DNA from: Daejeonella sp.
Lineage (GTDB): Bacteria > Bacteroidota > Bacteroidia > Sphingobacteriales > Sphingobacteriaceae
Assembly: GCF_017495225.1 (NCBI RefSeq)
Contig: NZ_JAFEIG010000033.1
Span: forward strand, 124,001 to 188,000
Length of the DNA: 64,000 nucleotides
Direction of reading: 5' to 3'
Each line of letters begins with the position of its first letter. Position 1 is the stretch's first letter. Positions 24,820-34,241 of the stretch are shown here, piece after piece. The notes beneath the pieces are model-generated. The model searched no databases, was not told the DNA's origin, and saw only the letters and a list, made by a program, of their open reading frames with translations. The position numbers and the translations under genes were made by a program.

Positions 24820-25827
24820 CTAATTTCGACCCTTGATGATTGTTTGTCCAGCCAGCATTTTATTCATTTTAGTAATAACTTCCTCAATGCTAATCACATA
24901 TTGCTGCTCGCTAATTAATTCATTCATTTTATTTCTTGAATTATTAATATTTTTCAAGCTACTTAAAAACATGGTAAAGCTTTTATAGAAGTAGAATTTT
25001 AGGCCAAGCCACATAAATAGTAAATCAAAAAAGGTAATTTGAATTAGCCAAAAAAATAATTTGATTTTGCTTAAGTGAATGGCATGAACAAACATTCTGT
25101 TTCTAAAAAAGATGGCTTTTACCCAATTTCGTGTTCGATAGTTTTTTGTGGTAGATGAATGATCATGTATGCAAAAGGATTTTGGGTCATAATAACATTT
25201 CCAACCGAGCCTCCAAGCTCTTAGTCCTAATTCAAAATCTTCACAATAAAAAGGTGAAAAAATTTCGTCAAAACCGCCTATTTGTTTAATTTTTTTAGCG
25301 TCTACTAATGCGTTTGCACCTGATAAATATGCTGTAGGAGTAAGGAAATTCTCATCTTTAACATAAAAAAAATTATTGCTTTTGATTTTAAATCCTGAGT
25401 AGTTTAAATATCGCGCGGTATCTTGAACCTCTCCATTTTTAGCTCCAATAATTTTGCTCATTACACCAAAAGTGTCTGCTAGTTCAAAATATTTAAACTG
25501 AGTTTCAAAAAAATCTGCATTTAATTCGATATCAGTATTAAGAAGCAAAATCAATTCTTTTTCTGCTTGATTAATTCCTTTATTACAGGATGCAGAAAAG
25601 CCCTTATTTTGGGCATTAATTATTAAACGTATTTCTGGATAGTTTTTCTGTAAAAATAAAACGGACTTGTCCTTTGAGCAATCATCTACTACGATAATTT
25701 CATAATTTACTTTTGCATTTTCTAAGGCCCCCATAACCGATGGAAGGTTTCGCTCTAGTAGGTGTTCCCCATTATAGTTTGGTATGACTACAGATATGCT
25801 TTTCCTAACACTCGGGATTGCTGTCAT
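24820..25827 (-). CDS. Glycosyltransferase family 2 (WcaE/rhamnosyl-type)
   Basis: A 335-residue GT2 enzyme with the standard nucleotide-sugar fold: ISVVIPNYNGEHLLERNLPSV at the N-terminus, IIVVDDCSKDKSV, NKGFSASCNKGI, LILLLNTDIELNADFF (the DxD-equivalent) and YLSGANALVDAKKIKQIGGFDE followed by EDFELGLRAWRLG, the ED motif of the catalytic base. The C-terminal ~90 residues are hydrophobic (FWLIQITFFDLLFMWLGLKF) and probably membrane-associated. It starts one base before the end of the upstream glycosyltransferase gene, so the pair is co-transcribed. Likely role: adding a sugar to a lipid-linked oligosaccharide in LPS or capsule synthesis. Confidence 0.9.
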   Translation of the reverse strand: MTAIPSVRKSISVVIPNYNGEHLLERNLPSVMGALENAKVNYEIIVVDDCSKDKSVLFLQKNYPEIRLIINAQNKGFSASCNKGINQAEKELILLLNTDIELNADFFETQFKYFELADTFGVMSKIIGAKNGEVQDTARYLNYSGFKIKSNNFFYVKDENFLTPTAYLSGANALVDAKKIKQIGGFDEIFSPFYCEDFELGLRAWRLGWKCYYDPKSFCIHDHSSTTKNYRTRNWVKAIFFRNRMFVHAIHLSKIKLFFWLIQITFFDLLFMWLGLKFYFYKSFTMFLSSLKNINNSRNKMNELISEQQYVISIEEVITKMNKMLAGQTIIKGRN

Positions 25828-26702
25828 TAAACAATTTTATAGTTTTTGTATTCTCCTATTCTCCATCCAAATAGATCTTCTATTTTTTGTAAAATGCGTC
25901 GCCTTAAGCTCATTTTCTTTTTTAATAGTGTGGGATCTACTTGAAAAGTCCAATTGCTATGTTCAATTCTCTTTTGCATAACAATAGGATGGCTACCCGC
26001 AAATTTGATTAAACGATCGGCATTGCCATATTCAAACTCTTGATTTACAGGAAGATTTTCTTGTATCCAACTATCTTCATGGTAAAACTTATTGAAGTTG
26101 CGAACTTTATTATCTAATCCTGTAGGTGCTTGAACCCAACCATAATGATAAATATAAGCATCAAGAGCTTTAACCTTTAATTTACGATTATTTTTTCTAA
26201 AGCCCTGTGCATCTCGATAAGAGTGTACCTGGGGGTCAAATTTTAATACCCTAACTTCATTTCTATACCAACGTCTGGATGAAGCTACAAAATCGTAAGA
26301 ACCATAAAAGTGCATGTATTTGAATAATAAACCTTCTACATTTTTATTGTTCAAATGGTCAATCATCGCTTTCTTTATCTCGGGGAGGTAATCTTCATGT
26401 ACGCATTCATCTCCTTGTATATAAAAAGCCCAATCGGTGTCTTTTGAAATAGCTGCATAAGCCTTATCGGTCTCTTGTGCAAATGTTTTTCCGCCTTCAC
26501 GAACGCTTTCATCCCAGATTGTGTGTATGATTTTTATCTTTGGTGAATCAATAGATTCGATTAATTCTAAGGTACCGTCGGTACAATCACCTATGGCAAT
26601 TACAAATTCATCGCATATTGGTAAGACTGAAAGTATGGCCTGCACAATAGGATAGTCGTTTTTGACAGCATTTCGGATAAATGAGAAACCAGTAACTTTC
26701 AT
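25827..26702 (-). CDS. Glycosyltransferase family 2 protein
   Basis: A 291-residue protein with a compact GT2 domain: FSFIRNAVKNDYPIVQAILSVLP, CDEFVIAIGDCTDGTLELI, then WAFYIQGDECVHEDYL holding the DxE/DxD-like metal site, and RRWYRNEVRVLKF. The C-terminal region (YIYHYGWVQ, then RIEHSNWTFQVD) is typical of Bacteroidetes LPS glycosyltransferases of the WaaE/KdtX-like type. It overlaps the next glycosyltransferase gene by one base and is the first gene of the minus-strand glycan operon 26702-22125. The specific sugar is unknown. Confidence 0.87.
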   Translation of the reverse strand: MKVTGFSFIRNAVKNDYPIVQAILSVLPICDEFVIAIGDCTDGTLELIESIDSPKIKIIHTIWDESVREGGKTFAQETDKAYAAISKDTDWAFYIQGDECVHEDYLPEIKKAMIDHLNNKNVEGLLFKYMHFYGSYDFVASSRRWYRNEVRVLKFDPQVHSYRDAQGFRKNNRKLKVKALDAYIYHYGWVQAPTGLDNKVRNFNKFYHEDSWIQENLPVNQEFEYGNADRLIKFAGSHPIVMQKRIEHSNWTFQVDPTLLKKKMSLRRRILQKIEDLFGWRIGEYKNYKIV

Positions 26703-26795
26703 AAAAATAAAAATATGAGGCGAAGTTAATAAAAAAGCTTCTGTTGTATAATTTGCATCAATTGCATAATGAATTAAAAATAATTACTTTGTGCC

Positions 26796-27698
26796 ATGGA
26801 GCCAAATAATCAGGATCACTCTATTATAGTTAAAGACTTTAAAAAGATAGCTAGAAATTTAACAATAGTTGAAAACGATTTGTTAGGCTCAGATGACCTT
26901 TTGAAAGGCCTTAAAAGTTTAAATACCCCAGTTATCGGGATCACTGGTCCGCCAGGAGCAGGTAAAAGCACCCTGGTAAATGCCATGATTAATTATTTAA
27001 GTGCTCAGGGTAAAACTATTGCCGTACTAGCCATTGATCCTACCTCACCATTTAATTTAGGCTCTTTACTTGGCGATCGGGTTCGAATGGCCGAACAGTT
27101 TAATAAACCAAATGTTTATATCCGTTCTTTAGCTACAAGGGGGTCGCTTGGAGGATTATCTGGTAAAACCATAGAAATGTGTGATGTGCTTAAGTCGGAG
27201 GGTTTCGATTATATCTTAGTTGAAACGGTTGGGGTTGGGCAATCAGAGGTAGAAATTGCCGGACTTGCAGACATTAGTGTAGTGGTGCTTGTTCCAGAGG
27301 CTGGCGATGAAATTCAGAGCATGAAATCAGGTTTAATGGAGATTGCAGATATTTTTGTAGTTAATAAATCAGATCGCGATGGGGCTGAAACATTTGCTAA
27401 TAATTTGAAGAAGTTAGTCCATCAGAAAACGGAGTTCATACCTGTAATTAACACTATTGCCGACAAATTGACAGGTATTGATGATTTAATGGCGGCCTTA
27501 GAAAATCAGAGTTTTAAAGATAATTCACGTCGGAATTACCTCTTGGCCGAAAAAGCTTGGAAGCTGATTCAACATGAGAAAATGAAAAATATTAACAGGG
27601 TCAAACTTCAGGAAGAAATAATTCTCGCTTCAGCCGACCCTGCTTTTAATTTGTATCGTTTTGTAGATCAGGTTATTAACAAAACTAAGAATTCATAA
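26796..27698 (+). CDS. meaB: Methylmalonyl-CoA mutase-associated GTPase MeaB
   Basis: A 300-residue SIMIBI-class P-loop GTPase (MeaB/ArgK/YgfD family). It has Walker A GITGPPGAGKSTLVNAMI near residues 48-65, AVLAIDPTSPF, the family-specific VYIRSLATRGSLGGLS, ILVETVGVGQSEVEIA and the base-recognition VNKSDR near 188. It protects and loads adenosylcobalamin-dependent methylmalonyl-CoA mutase. The mutase genes are not in this window. The last 14 bp overlap the end of the convergent aminopeptidase gene. Confidence 0.95.
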   Translation: MEPNNQDHSIIVKDFKKIARNLTIVENDLLGSDDLLKGLKSLNTPVIGITGPPGAGKSTLVNAMINYLSAQGKTIAVLAIDPTSPFNLGSLLGDRVRMAEQFNKPNVYIRSLATRGSLGGLSGKTIEMCDVLKSEGFDYILVETVGVGQSEVEIAGLADISVVVLVPEAGDEIQSMKSGLMEIADIFVVNKSDRDGAETFANNLKKLVHQKTEFIPVINTIADKLTGIDDLMAALENQSFKDNSRRNYLLAEKAWKLIQHEKMKNINRVKLQEEIILASADPAFNLYRFVDQVINKTKNS

Positions 27699-28974
27699 TA
27701 TCTTCGATTTCTTCTGCTTCAATAGGAATATTTGCCATTAAATCAATATTGCCATCTTTTGTGATTAAAATATCATTCTCAAGTCGGATACCTAAACCTT
27801 CACTCTGAATATAAATGCCTGGTTCACAAGTAAGTATATTGCCTACTTCAAATGATTTATATCTGCTAGCAAAATCATGTACATCTAATCCAAGATGATG
27901 GGAAGTGCCATGCATAAAATATTTTTTATAAAGCGGCATTTTACTGTCTTGCTTAGCAACATCATGTTTATCGAGTAAGCCGAGCTTAATCAATTCATTT
28001 TCAACTATTTTACCTACTTCAACATGGTAATCGTTCCAAACAGTACCTGCTAAAAGCATTTTTTTGGCTTCATTCATTATGTGAAGTACAGAATTATAAA
28101 CATCTTTTTGGCGTTTAGTGAAACGGCCGTTTACGGGTACCGAGCGACTTAAATCAGCGTTGTAGTTGGCATATTCTGCACCGAAATCAAACAGAATTAC
28201 GTCACCATCTTTACAAATTTGGTTATTATCGTTATAGTGTAAAATATTTGCATTCTTACCAGATGCAATAATTGGGTTATAAGCATGCCCTGTTGCCCTT
28301 TGACGAATAAATTCGTGAATTATTTCAGCCTCAATTTCATATTCTGCCACACCAGGTTTCACAAATTTTAACACACGCCTAAATGCATCATTAGTAATAT
28401 CGCAGGCTTTTTGCGTTAATGCTATTTCAGTATTGGATTTAATAGGTCTTAAATCACGTAAAATTAAAGCTGAACGCTCATAACGATGTAATGGATATAG
28501 GTTTTTTAGTTTTTCAATAAATCTGATATCACGATAAGGTACCTCATGTACATATCTGTCATTTTCGTTGGTATTGAGGTAAATATTGTCAGCATAATTA
28601 ATAATTGAATGTAAAATACTCCAAAAATCACTTAGCCAAAAGATATTTTCTATTCCTGAAACCGTTTTAGCCTCTTGAATTGTAAGTTTATGTCCTTCCC
28701 AAACTGCAATATGCTCATTAGTTTGTCTCAAAAATAATACTTCGCGATAAATTGGATTTGGGCAATCAGGGAATAAAATTAAAATGCTTTGCTCCTGATC
28801 AATACCACTTAAGTAGAATAAATCAGGGTTTTGCTTGAAGGTAAAAGGTTGATCTCCGCTTCTTGGGAACTCGTCTCCCGACTGAAAAATAGCTATTGAG
28901 CTCTTAGGAAGCCGTTTTGTGAAATTTTGACGGTTTAATTCAAAAAGTTGCTTGTCTATCTGAGAATATTTCAT
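27685..28974 (-). CDS. Xaa-Pro aminopeptidase (aminopeptidase P, M24B)
   Basis: A 429-residue metallopeptidase with an N-terminal creatinase-like domain (residues 1-~165) and a C-terminal pita-bread catalytic domain. The dinuclear metal site is visible: DVILFDFGAEYANYNADLSRS (two Asp), MHGTSHHLGLDVHD (His), LTCEPGIYI (Glu) and GIRLENDILIT (Glu). The N-domain also holds FYLSGIDQE, as in PepP. It removes N-terminal residues before proline. The length is close to that of PepP. It converges on meaB with a 14-bp overlap. Confidence 0.94.
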   Translation of the reverse strand: MKYSQIDKQLFELNRQNFTKRLPKSSIAIFQSGDEFPRSGDQPFTFKQNPDLFYLSGIDQEQSILILFPDCPNPIYREVLFLRQTNEHIAVWEGHKLTIQEAKTVSGIENIFWLSDFWSILHSIINYADNIYLNTNENDRYVHEVPYRDIRFIEKLKNLYPLHRYERSALILRDLRPIKSNTEIALTQKACDITNDAFRRVLKFVKPGVAEYEIEAEIIHEFIRQRATGHAYNPIIASGKNANILHYNDNNQICKDGDVILFDFGAEYANYNADLSRSVPVNGRFTKRQKDVYNSVLHIMNEAKKMLLAGTVWNDYHVEVGKIVENELIKLGLLDKHDVAKQDSKMPLYKKYFMHGTSHHLGLDVHDFASRYKSFEVGNILTCEPGIYIQSEGLGIRLENDILITKDGNIDLMANIPIEAEEIEDIMNS

Positions 28975-29063
28975 AATTGTAACATTTTTAATCCTTGAAC
29001 AAAAAAACTTGCACTTTGCGCCCTTTTATTCGGTAATAAAATTTTTGGAATAGTATTTGATTA

Positions 29064-29094
29064 TTTGCACAAGTCAAACTTATGACTATTTTTG
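29064..29094 (+). promoter_or_regulatory. Bacteroidetes consensus promoter for the OmpA-family gene
   Basis: TTTG at 29064-29067 and TATTTTTG at 29087-29094 are 19 bases apart, a perfect consensus match. Initiation near 29100 leaves a leader of about 39 bases before the ATG at 29139. Confidence 0.85.
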
Positions 29095-29138
29095 TATAAA
29101 TTACACTAATGATTTTGTTAACCTTTAAAAAATTAATT

Positions 29139-30524
29139 ATGAATTACTCTACATTAAAGAAGACCTTCGTGTTTTCATTAGTAGCGCTATTGGCCCTCGT
29201 AGAGGTTTCCAATGCTCAAACCGCTACGAACTCAACTGCCAAGGTATTTGGTGGAAGAGGACAGTACAGAACTTGGAACTTCGGTATTAATGCCGGAATT
29301 TTAACTCCACATGTAGTTGTTGGTGGTATCAACGATTACAATAAATCAAATTTCAACTTAGGATATGGTTTAACTTTACGTAAGCAATTAGGCCATTCTT
29401 TTGGTTTAGAGCTTGCTGGAGTACGTGGTAAATTATCAGGAGAAAATGATGCAACTGTTGCACCTCTTACTGCTGGAAGTTATGCTTCATTCGAAACTGA
29501 CTTAGCTGTTGCAGCTTCATTGTCAGCAGTAGTAAATGTTGCAACAATTGATTTCTTACAGAGAGAAAATGCAATCAATTTCATTGCAAAGATTGGTTAT
29601 GGTACTTCAAGATACGCTCCTAAAGCTCCTTTCAACTGGAAAGATAAAGCTGGCGAGTATGATGGAACAGGTACTAACAAATACGTAAAAGAGCAATTTA
29701 TCCCTGTTGGTGCGGGTGTTAAGTTCAAAGTTTCTGAGCGTGTTAACTTCGATTTAGCTTATGTAATGAACTATGTTGATGGTGATAACGTTGATGGAAC
29801 TTATGCAAAAGGTACTTCTAAAGATAAATTTTCTTATACTTCAGCTGGTTTAGAATTCTCTTTAGGTTCTGTTGCAAAGCCGAACTTAGACTGGGTTAAC
29901 CCTGTTGCTTTAATGTATGATGAATTAAAAGATCCTACATTACGTAATGAGGTTGAAGCTTTAAAAGGTCGTGTAAGCGTATTAGAAGCTGCTGATTTAT
30001 TAAAAGATTCTGATGGTGATGGTGTTGCTGATAAATTAGACAAATGTCCTAATACTCCAGCAGGTGTTAAAGTTGATGGTTCTGGTTGCCCACTAGATGT
30101 GGATGCTGACGGTGTGCCTGATTCAAAAGATGCTTGTCCTACTGTTAAAGGTACTGCTGCATTAAACGGATGTCCTGAAATGAGTGGCGTTGCTGGTTCT
30201 GCAATTGCAATCCAGTTCGAATTTAACTCTTCAGTTTTAAGAACTTCTGCTTATGCAACTTTAGATAAATTATCTGCTGACTTAAAAGCAAACTCTTCAA
30301 GCACTGTTCAATTAGACGGTCACGCTTCTGCTGAAGGTACTGATGAGTACAACATGTCATTATCAACAGACAGAGCTAATTCAGTAAAAACTTACTTAGT
30401 TAACTCTGGAATTGCTGCTAATAGAATTGCTGTAACTGGTTTTGGTGAAAGCCGTCCAGTTGCTTCAAATGCTACTGAAGCAGGACGTTCACAAAATCGT
30501 CGTGTTGAGTTCAAACAACAATAA
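29139..30524 (+). CDS. OmpA-family outer-membrane porin with TSP3 repeats
   Basis: I choose the ATG at 29139, because an in-frame ATG at 29109 would lie about 9 bases from the predicted transcript start and would precede, not begin, the signal peptide (MNYSTLKKTF to VSNAQ). The 461-residue protein has an N-terminal beta-barrel (to ~260), a short coiled coil (NEVEALKGRVSVLEA), calcium-binding thrombospondin-type-3 repeats starting near residue 289 (DSDGDGVADKLDKCP, DVDADGVPDSKDACP) and a C-terminal peptidoglycan-binding OmpA domain from ~355 (VQLDGHASAEGTDEYNMSLS, NRRVEFKQ). It links the outer membrane to the cell wall. Consensus promoter, strong terminator and codon use suggest high expression. 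Confidence 0.95.
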   Translation: MNYSTLKKTFVFSLVALLALVEVSNAQTATNSTAKVFGGRGQYRTWNFGINAGILTPHVVVGGINDYNKSNFNLGYGLTLRKQLGHSFGLELAGVRGKLSGENDATVAPLTAGSYASFETDLAVAASLSAVVNVATIDFLQRENAINFIAKIGYGTSRYAPKAPFNWKDKAGEYDGTGTNKYVKEQFIPVGAGVKFKVSERVNFDLAYVMNYVDGDNVDGTYAKGTSKDKFSYTSAGLEFSLGSVAKPNLDWVNPVALMYDELKDPTLRNEVEALKGRVSVLEAADLLKDSDGDGVADKLDKCPNTPAGVKVDGSGCPLDVDADGVPDSKDACPTVKGTAALNGCPEMSGVAGSAIAIQFEFNSSVLRTSAYATLDKLSADLKANSSSTVQLDGHASAEGTDEYNMSLSTDRANSVKTYLVNSGIAANRIAVTGFGESRPVASNATEAGRSQNRRVEFKQQ

Positions 30525-30550
30525 ACAATATTGTATATAAGCAAATTGTA

Positions 30551-30582
30551 AAAAAGAGTCCCGATTTTTCGGGACTCTTTTT
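30551..30582 (+). terminator. Strong intrinsic terminator after the OmpA-family gene
   Basis: AAAAAGAGTCCCGA (30551-30564) and TCGGGACTCTTTTT (30569-30582) form a perfect 14-bp stem with a TTTT loop, ending in a T-run. It lies 26 bp after the stop. Confidence 0.92.
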
Positions 30583-30603
30583 TTATTTAATAATTTTGAC
30601 GTC

Positions 30604-30741
30604 ATGTATTTTTTCAGAAAAAAAGATCCCAATAGACCACAAAATTTTAATTTGAAGGTCATGCATATTATCAATACAATTGCTATCATCATGTTTTTGG
30701 CAGGTATTGTTTATAAGCTTATCGAGTGGTATGTTTTATAA
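30604..30741 (+). CDS. Small single-pass membrane protein (DUF6728-like), 45 aa
   Basis: This is a short frame running from an ATG at 30604 to a TAA at 30741. The N-terminus MYFFRKKDPNRPQNFNLK is basic and polar and is followed by one hydrophobic helix (IINTIAIIMFLAGIVYKLI) and a short tail. The 'YFFRKKDPxRPxNFNL' start is the pattern I associate with a small conserved Bacteroidetes membrane-protein family (DUF6728); the name is from memory and unverified. It lies between the OmpA-family terminator and ridA. A TAATTTTG -7-like element at 30591-30598 is very close to the ATG, so the transcript start is unclear. Confidence 0.7.
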   Translation: MYFFRKKDPNRPQNFNLKVMHIINTIAIIMFLAGIVYKLIEWYVL

Positions 30742-30784
30742 TTACTAGTATAACTGTTAATTATTTCCTCAAAATATAAATTGT

Positions 30785-31165
30785 ATGAAATCTATTATCC
30801 AAACGGACAAAGCTCCGGCACCAATCGGGCCTTATAGTCAGGCTGTTCAAGCTGGAAATATGCTCTTTATTTCAGGACAAATAGCTATTGACCCCGCTAC
30901 CAACCAATTAATTTCTGGCGGAATAAAAGAGGAAGCTAAGCAGGTAATGAATAACCTTGAAGCAGTTCTTAAAACAGCAGGTTTTTCTTTCGAGCACATA
31001 GTGAAAACTTCGATATTCCTAAGCGATATGAATCATTTTTCAGATGTAAACGAGATTTATGGCTCCTATTTCCACTCTGATTTTCCTGCTCGAGAAACTG
31101 TAGCCGTACTTGGTTTACCTAAAAATGTGAATGTGGAAATCTCTGTAATCGCCGTAAAGGCTTAA
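30785..31165 (+). CDS. ridA: RidA-family reactive enamine/imine deaminase
   Basis: A 126-residue YjgF/YER057c/UK114 protein of typical length. The key segments are APAPIGPYSQAVQAGNMLFISGQIA (residues 11-35), EEAKQVMNNLEAVLKTAGFS, VKTSIFLSDMNHF, then FPARETVAVLGLPKNVNVEISVIA with the conserved Arg near 105 that binds the carboxylate. It hydrolyses the toxic enamine/imine products of PLP enzymes such as threonine dehydratase. The downstream transporter gene begins 2 bp after its stop, so they share a transcript, and recG follows closely. Confidence 0.95.
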   Translation: MKSIIQTDKAPAPIGPYSQAVQAGNMLFISGQIAIDPATNQLISGGIKEEAKQVMNNLEAVLKTAGFSFEHIVKTSIFLSDMNHFSDVNEIYGSYFHSDFPARETVAVLGLPKNVNVEISVIAVKA

Positions 31166-31167
31166 GT

Positions 31168-32097
31168 TTGAAGGAAGGAAGACTTAAATATTTTGTTGCC
31201 GCATTCTCTGCGGTAATAGTGTGGGGATTTTTCTCAATTCCCCTGCGTATGCTGCGCGATTATCCCGCAGATCAAATATTATACTATCGTATTTTTACTA
31301 GTTTATTTTTAACCTGGCTATACATTTTACTTTTCCGAAAAAAGCAAGTTAAATCCGACTTCAAATATGTACTGGAACAAGATAAATTTAGTCGGAAAAA
31401 AATACTTTGGCTTAACCTCCTCGCAGGATTATTAATCACAGGTAATTGGTTCACATTTATTTATGCCGTAAATAATGTTAATCTTAAATCGGCCGCCTTT
31501 GCCTATATGGTGTGTCCGCTATTAACCGCTATGGGAGGCTTCTTTATTTTGAAAGAAAAACTCACAAGCATTAAATTGATTGCATTAGGTTTAGCATCAA
31601 TTAGTATTCTTGTGCTAGCACAAGGTTCACTGATAGATGTGCTTTGGTCAATTTTAATTGCGGCGCTCTATAGTTTTTATCTTATTATTCAGCGTGTTAT
31701 TCACAGTATAGATAGATTTAATATGCTTGGTTTGCATCTGTTTATAGCCTCAGTTTGGATGACTCCATTTTTTATTTATGAATTCCAAAGCTTTCCAACA
31801 GATTTATCCTTTTGGCTTACAATCCTAGTAATTTCCATTTTCTTTACCATTATTCCGCTTTTCCTAAGCTTGTATGCTTTAATTGGGATGCCATCTTCTA
31901 CTTTAGGAATAATTATTTATATAAATCCTATTGTTGCTTTTGCAGTGGCATTTTTCTATTTTCACGAAGGAATTAGTGTATCTCAGTTGTATTCTTATTC
32001 ATTGTTACTTTTGGCAGTGATCGTCTTTAACTGGGCTACCCTCAAAGAAATAATAATTAAATCGCCGAGCAGAAATAAGCCGGTAACTAGCCCTTAA
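31168..32097 (+). CDS. EamA/RarD-like transporter
   Basis: A 309-residue integral membrane protein with about ten hydrophobic helices in two EamA repeats. The N-terminus YFVAAFSAVIVWGFFSIPLRML and the first repeat with DQILYYRIFTSLFLTW match RarD-type permeases; KSAAFAYMVCPLLTAMGGFFILKEKLTS marks the end of repeat one. It probably exports or imports a small metabolite; the substrate is unknown. The start is a TTG at 31168, only 2 bp after ridA, with no nearer ATG. The following recG gene starts 5 bp after its stop, giving a ridA-eamA-recG unit. Confidence 0.88.
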   Translation: MKEGRLKYFVAAFSAVIVWGFFSIPLRMLRDYPADQILYYRIFTSLFLTWLYILLFRKKQVKSDFKYVLEQDKFSRKKILWLNLLAGLLITGNWFTFIYAVNNVNLKSAAFAYMVCPLLTAMGGFFILKEKLTSIKLIALGLASISILVLAQGSLIDVLWSILIAALYSFYLIIQRVIHSIDRFNMLGLHLFIASVWMTPFFIYEFQSFPTDLSFWLTILVISIFFTIIPLFLSLYALIGMPSSTLGIIIYINPIVAFAVAFFYFHEGISVSQLYSYSLLLLAVIVFNWATLKEIIIKSPSRNKPVTSP

Positions 32098-32102
32098 GCG
32101 GA

Positions 32103-34208
32103 TTGGAAGACCAAATCTTAAAAACCCCTATTGAATATTTAAAGGGTATTGGCTCTCAACGTGCCGAAATCCTAAAGAAAGATCTTGGTGTTTTCAGGTA
32201 TGAAAATCTTCTAGAACATTATCCTTTCAGATATATTGATCGTACGCGCTTTTATAAAATAAATGAGCTTAACCCTGATCTTCCAGCCGTTCAGATTCTT
32301 GGCCGTATCGTTTCAAAAGAAATTGTTGGTGATAAACGGGTAAAAAGACTAGTAGCACGTTTTAAAGATGATACAGGAATTATGGAACTCGTTTGGTTCC
32401 AAAGTTTACGCTGGATGGATAAAATTATTCAGCCAGGTTCTGTTTTTATTGTTTTTGGAAAGCCAAGTCTCTTTAATGGACATTTTTCCATTTCCCATCC
32501 CGAATTAGAAGCTTACCAACCAAATGCAGTTAGTCAGGGTAACCTAACTTTACAGCCCGTTTATAGCTCCACCGAAAAACTGAAGCAATTTAACCTGGAT
32601 ACTAAGGGCATTCAGCGAGCTCAAGCGGCACTTATTGATCAATGTATTCGTCAGATTACCGAAACACTGCCTCCTTATCTTATGAAGAATCATAATTTAA
32701 TAAGTAGGCAGAAAGCATTATACAATATTCATTTTCCGGAAAGTGTAGAGGCATTGAGGGAAGCTCAACGTAGACTCAAGTTTGAAGAACTTTTCTTTAT
32801 TCAATTGAAACTTCTTAGGACTAAGGTGCTCCGGACTCAAAAATTTAAGGGCTCTATTTTTGAAAATGTTGGAGATAATTTCAATACATTTTATACTCAA
32901 AAATTACCTTTTGAACTAACTACCGCTCAAAAACGTGTTATTAAGGAAATTCGTCAAGATACACAAAGAGGAGTGCAAATGAATCGTTTGCTGCAGGGCG
33001 ATGTGGGTAGTGGTAAAACTGTGGTAGCGCTCATGATCATGTTATTAGCAATTGATAATGGTTATCAAGCTTGTATTATGGCCCCAACAGAGATTTTGGC
33101 TCAACAGCATTATTCTTCAATTAAGGCCCTTCTGGGCGATGATTTTGTGAGCGTTGAAATACTTACTGGATCAACCCCTAAAAAGGCAAGACGGGGCTTG
33201 CATGAGCGTCTGGAGAGTGGTGAGTTAAATATTATTGTTGGAACTCATGCTTTAATTGAGGATGCAGTCCAATTTCGTAATTTGGGGCTTGTAGTAATTG
33301 ATGAGCAGCATCGTTTTGGTGTGGAACAGCGCGCACGTCTTTGGCGGAAAAACATCATTCCTCCACATGTTTTGGTAATGACTGCTACTCCTATCCCACG
33401 TACGCTTGCCATGACTCTTTACGGGGATCTTGACATCTCCATAATAGATGAGCTCCCAGCAGGCCGAAAACCAATTAAAACCGTGCATTTATTTCATAGT
33501 CAGCGTTTGAGGATGTTTGGCTTTATGCGCGAAGAAATAGCCAAGGGCAGGCAAGTGTATATTGTTTATCCGCTCATTAAAGAGAGTGAAAAGCTTGACC
33601 TTTTATACCTTGAAGCGGGTATAGAGGCAATATCCAATGAGTTTCCTTTACCCGAATACCGAATTAGTATCGTACACGGTAAATTGGCTGCAAAGGATAA
33701 AGCGGCCGAAATGCAACGTTTTATTAAAGGTGAAACACAAATTATGGTGGCAACTACGGTCATTGAGGTAGGTGTGAATGTCCCCAATGCGAGTGTCATG
33801 ATTATTGAAAATGCTGAACGATTTGGCTTATCACAATTACATCAATTACGCGGACGTGTAGGGCGTGGAGCTGAACAATCTTTTTGTATTTTAATGTCGA
33901 GCTTGAAGCTTAGCGCAGATGCAAAAACACGTTTAGAAACGATGGTTCGTACCAACGATGGATTTGAAATTGCAGAAATAGATTTGCAACTTCGTGGACC
34001 AGGAAATATCGAAGGAACGCAACAAAGTGGCGTTCTTGATCTCAAATTGGCAGATCTTGCACTTGATCAACAATTGTTGTCGGAGGCTAGAAAAACAGTT
34101 ATTGAAATTCTTGAGAATGATCCAGACCTTGTCAATGAAGAAAATCTTATCTTAAGGAAATATTTTGAGAAAAGATCAGGCGGTATAAGCTGGGATAAGA
34201 TATCTTAA
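32103..34208 (+). CDS. recG: ATP-dependent DNA helicase RecG
   Basis: A 701-residue superfamily 2 helicase that remodels stalled replication forks and Holliday junctions. The N-terminal wedge/OB domain spans about 1-260 (IEYLKGIGSQRAEILKKDLG, YPFRYIDRT). The motor domain has Walker A LLQGDVGSGKTVVALM near residue 298, MAPTEILAQQHY, VIDEQHRFGVEQR (DEQH box), TATPIPRTLAMT and the motif VI-like QLRGRVGRGAEQSFC. The length is normal. The start is a TTG at 32103. It is the last gene of the ridA-eamA-recG run. Confidence 0.97.
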   Translation: MEDQILKTPIEYLKGIGSQRAEILKKDLGVFRYENLLEHYPFRYIDRTRFYKINELNPDLPAVQILGRIVSKEIVGDKRVKRLVARFKDDTGIMELVWFQSLRWMDKIIQPGSVFIVFGKPSLFNGHFSISHPELEAYQPNAVSQGNLTLQPVYSSTEKLKQFNLDTKGIQRAQAALIDQCIRQITETLPPYLMKNHNLISRQKALYNIHFPESVEALREAQRRLKFEELFFIQLKLLRTKVLRTQKFKGSIFENVGDNFNTFYTQKLPFELTTAQKRVIKEIRQDTQRGVQMNRLLQGDVGSGKTVVALMIMLLAIDNGYQACIMAPTEILAQQHYSSIKALLGDDFVSVEILTGSTPKKARRGLHERLESGELNIIVGTHALIEDAVQFRNLGLVVIDEQHRFGVEQRARLWRKNIIPPHVLVMTATPIPRTLAMTLYGDLDISIIDELPAGRKPIKTVHLFHSQRLRMFGFMREEIAKGRQVYIVYPLIKESEKLDLLYLEAGIEAISNEFPLPEYRISIVHGKLAAKDKAAEMQRFIKGETQIMVATTVIEVGVNVPNASVMIIENAERFGLSQLHQLRGRVGRGAEQSFCILMSSLKLSADAKTRLETMVRTNDGFEIAEIDLQLRGPGNIEGTQQSGVLDLKLADLALDQQLLSEARKTVIEILENDPDLVNEENLILRKYFEKRSGGISWDKIS

Positions 34209-34241
34209 ATATTATATGATTATTAAAACAATTCTAATACA

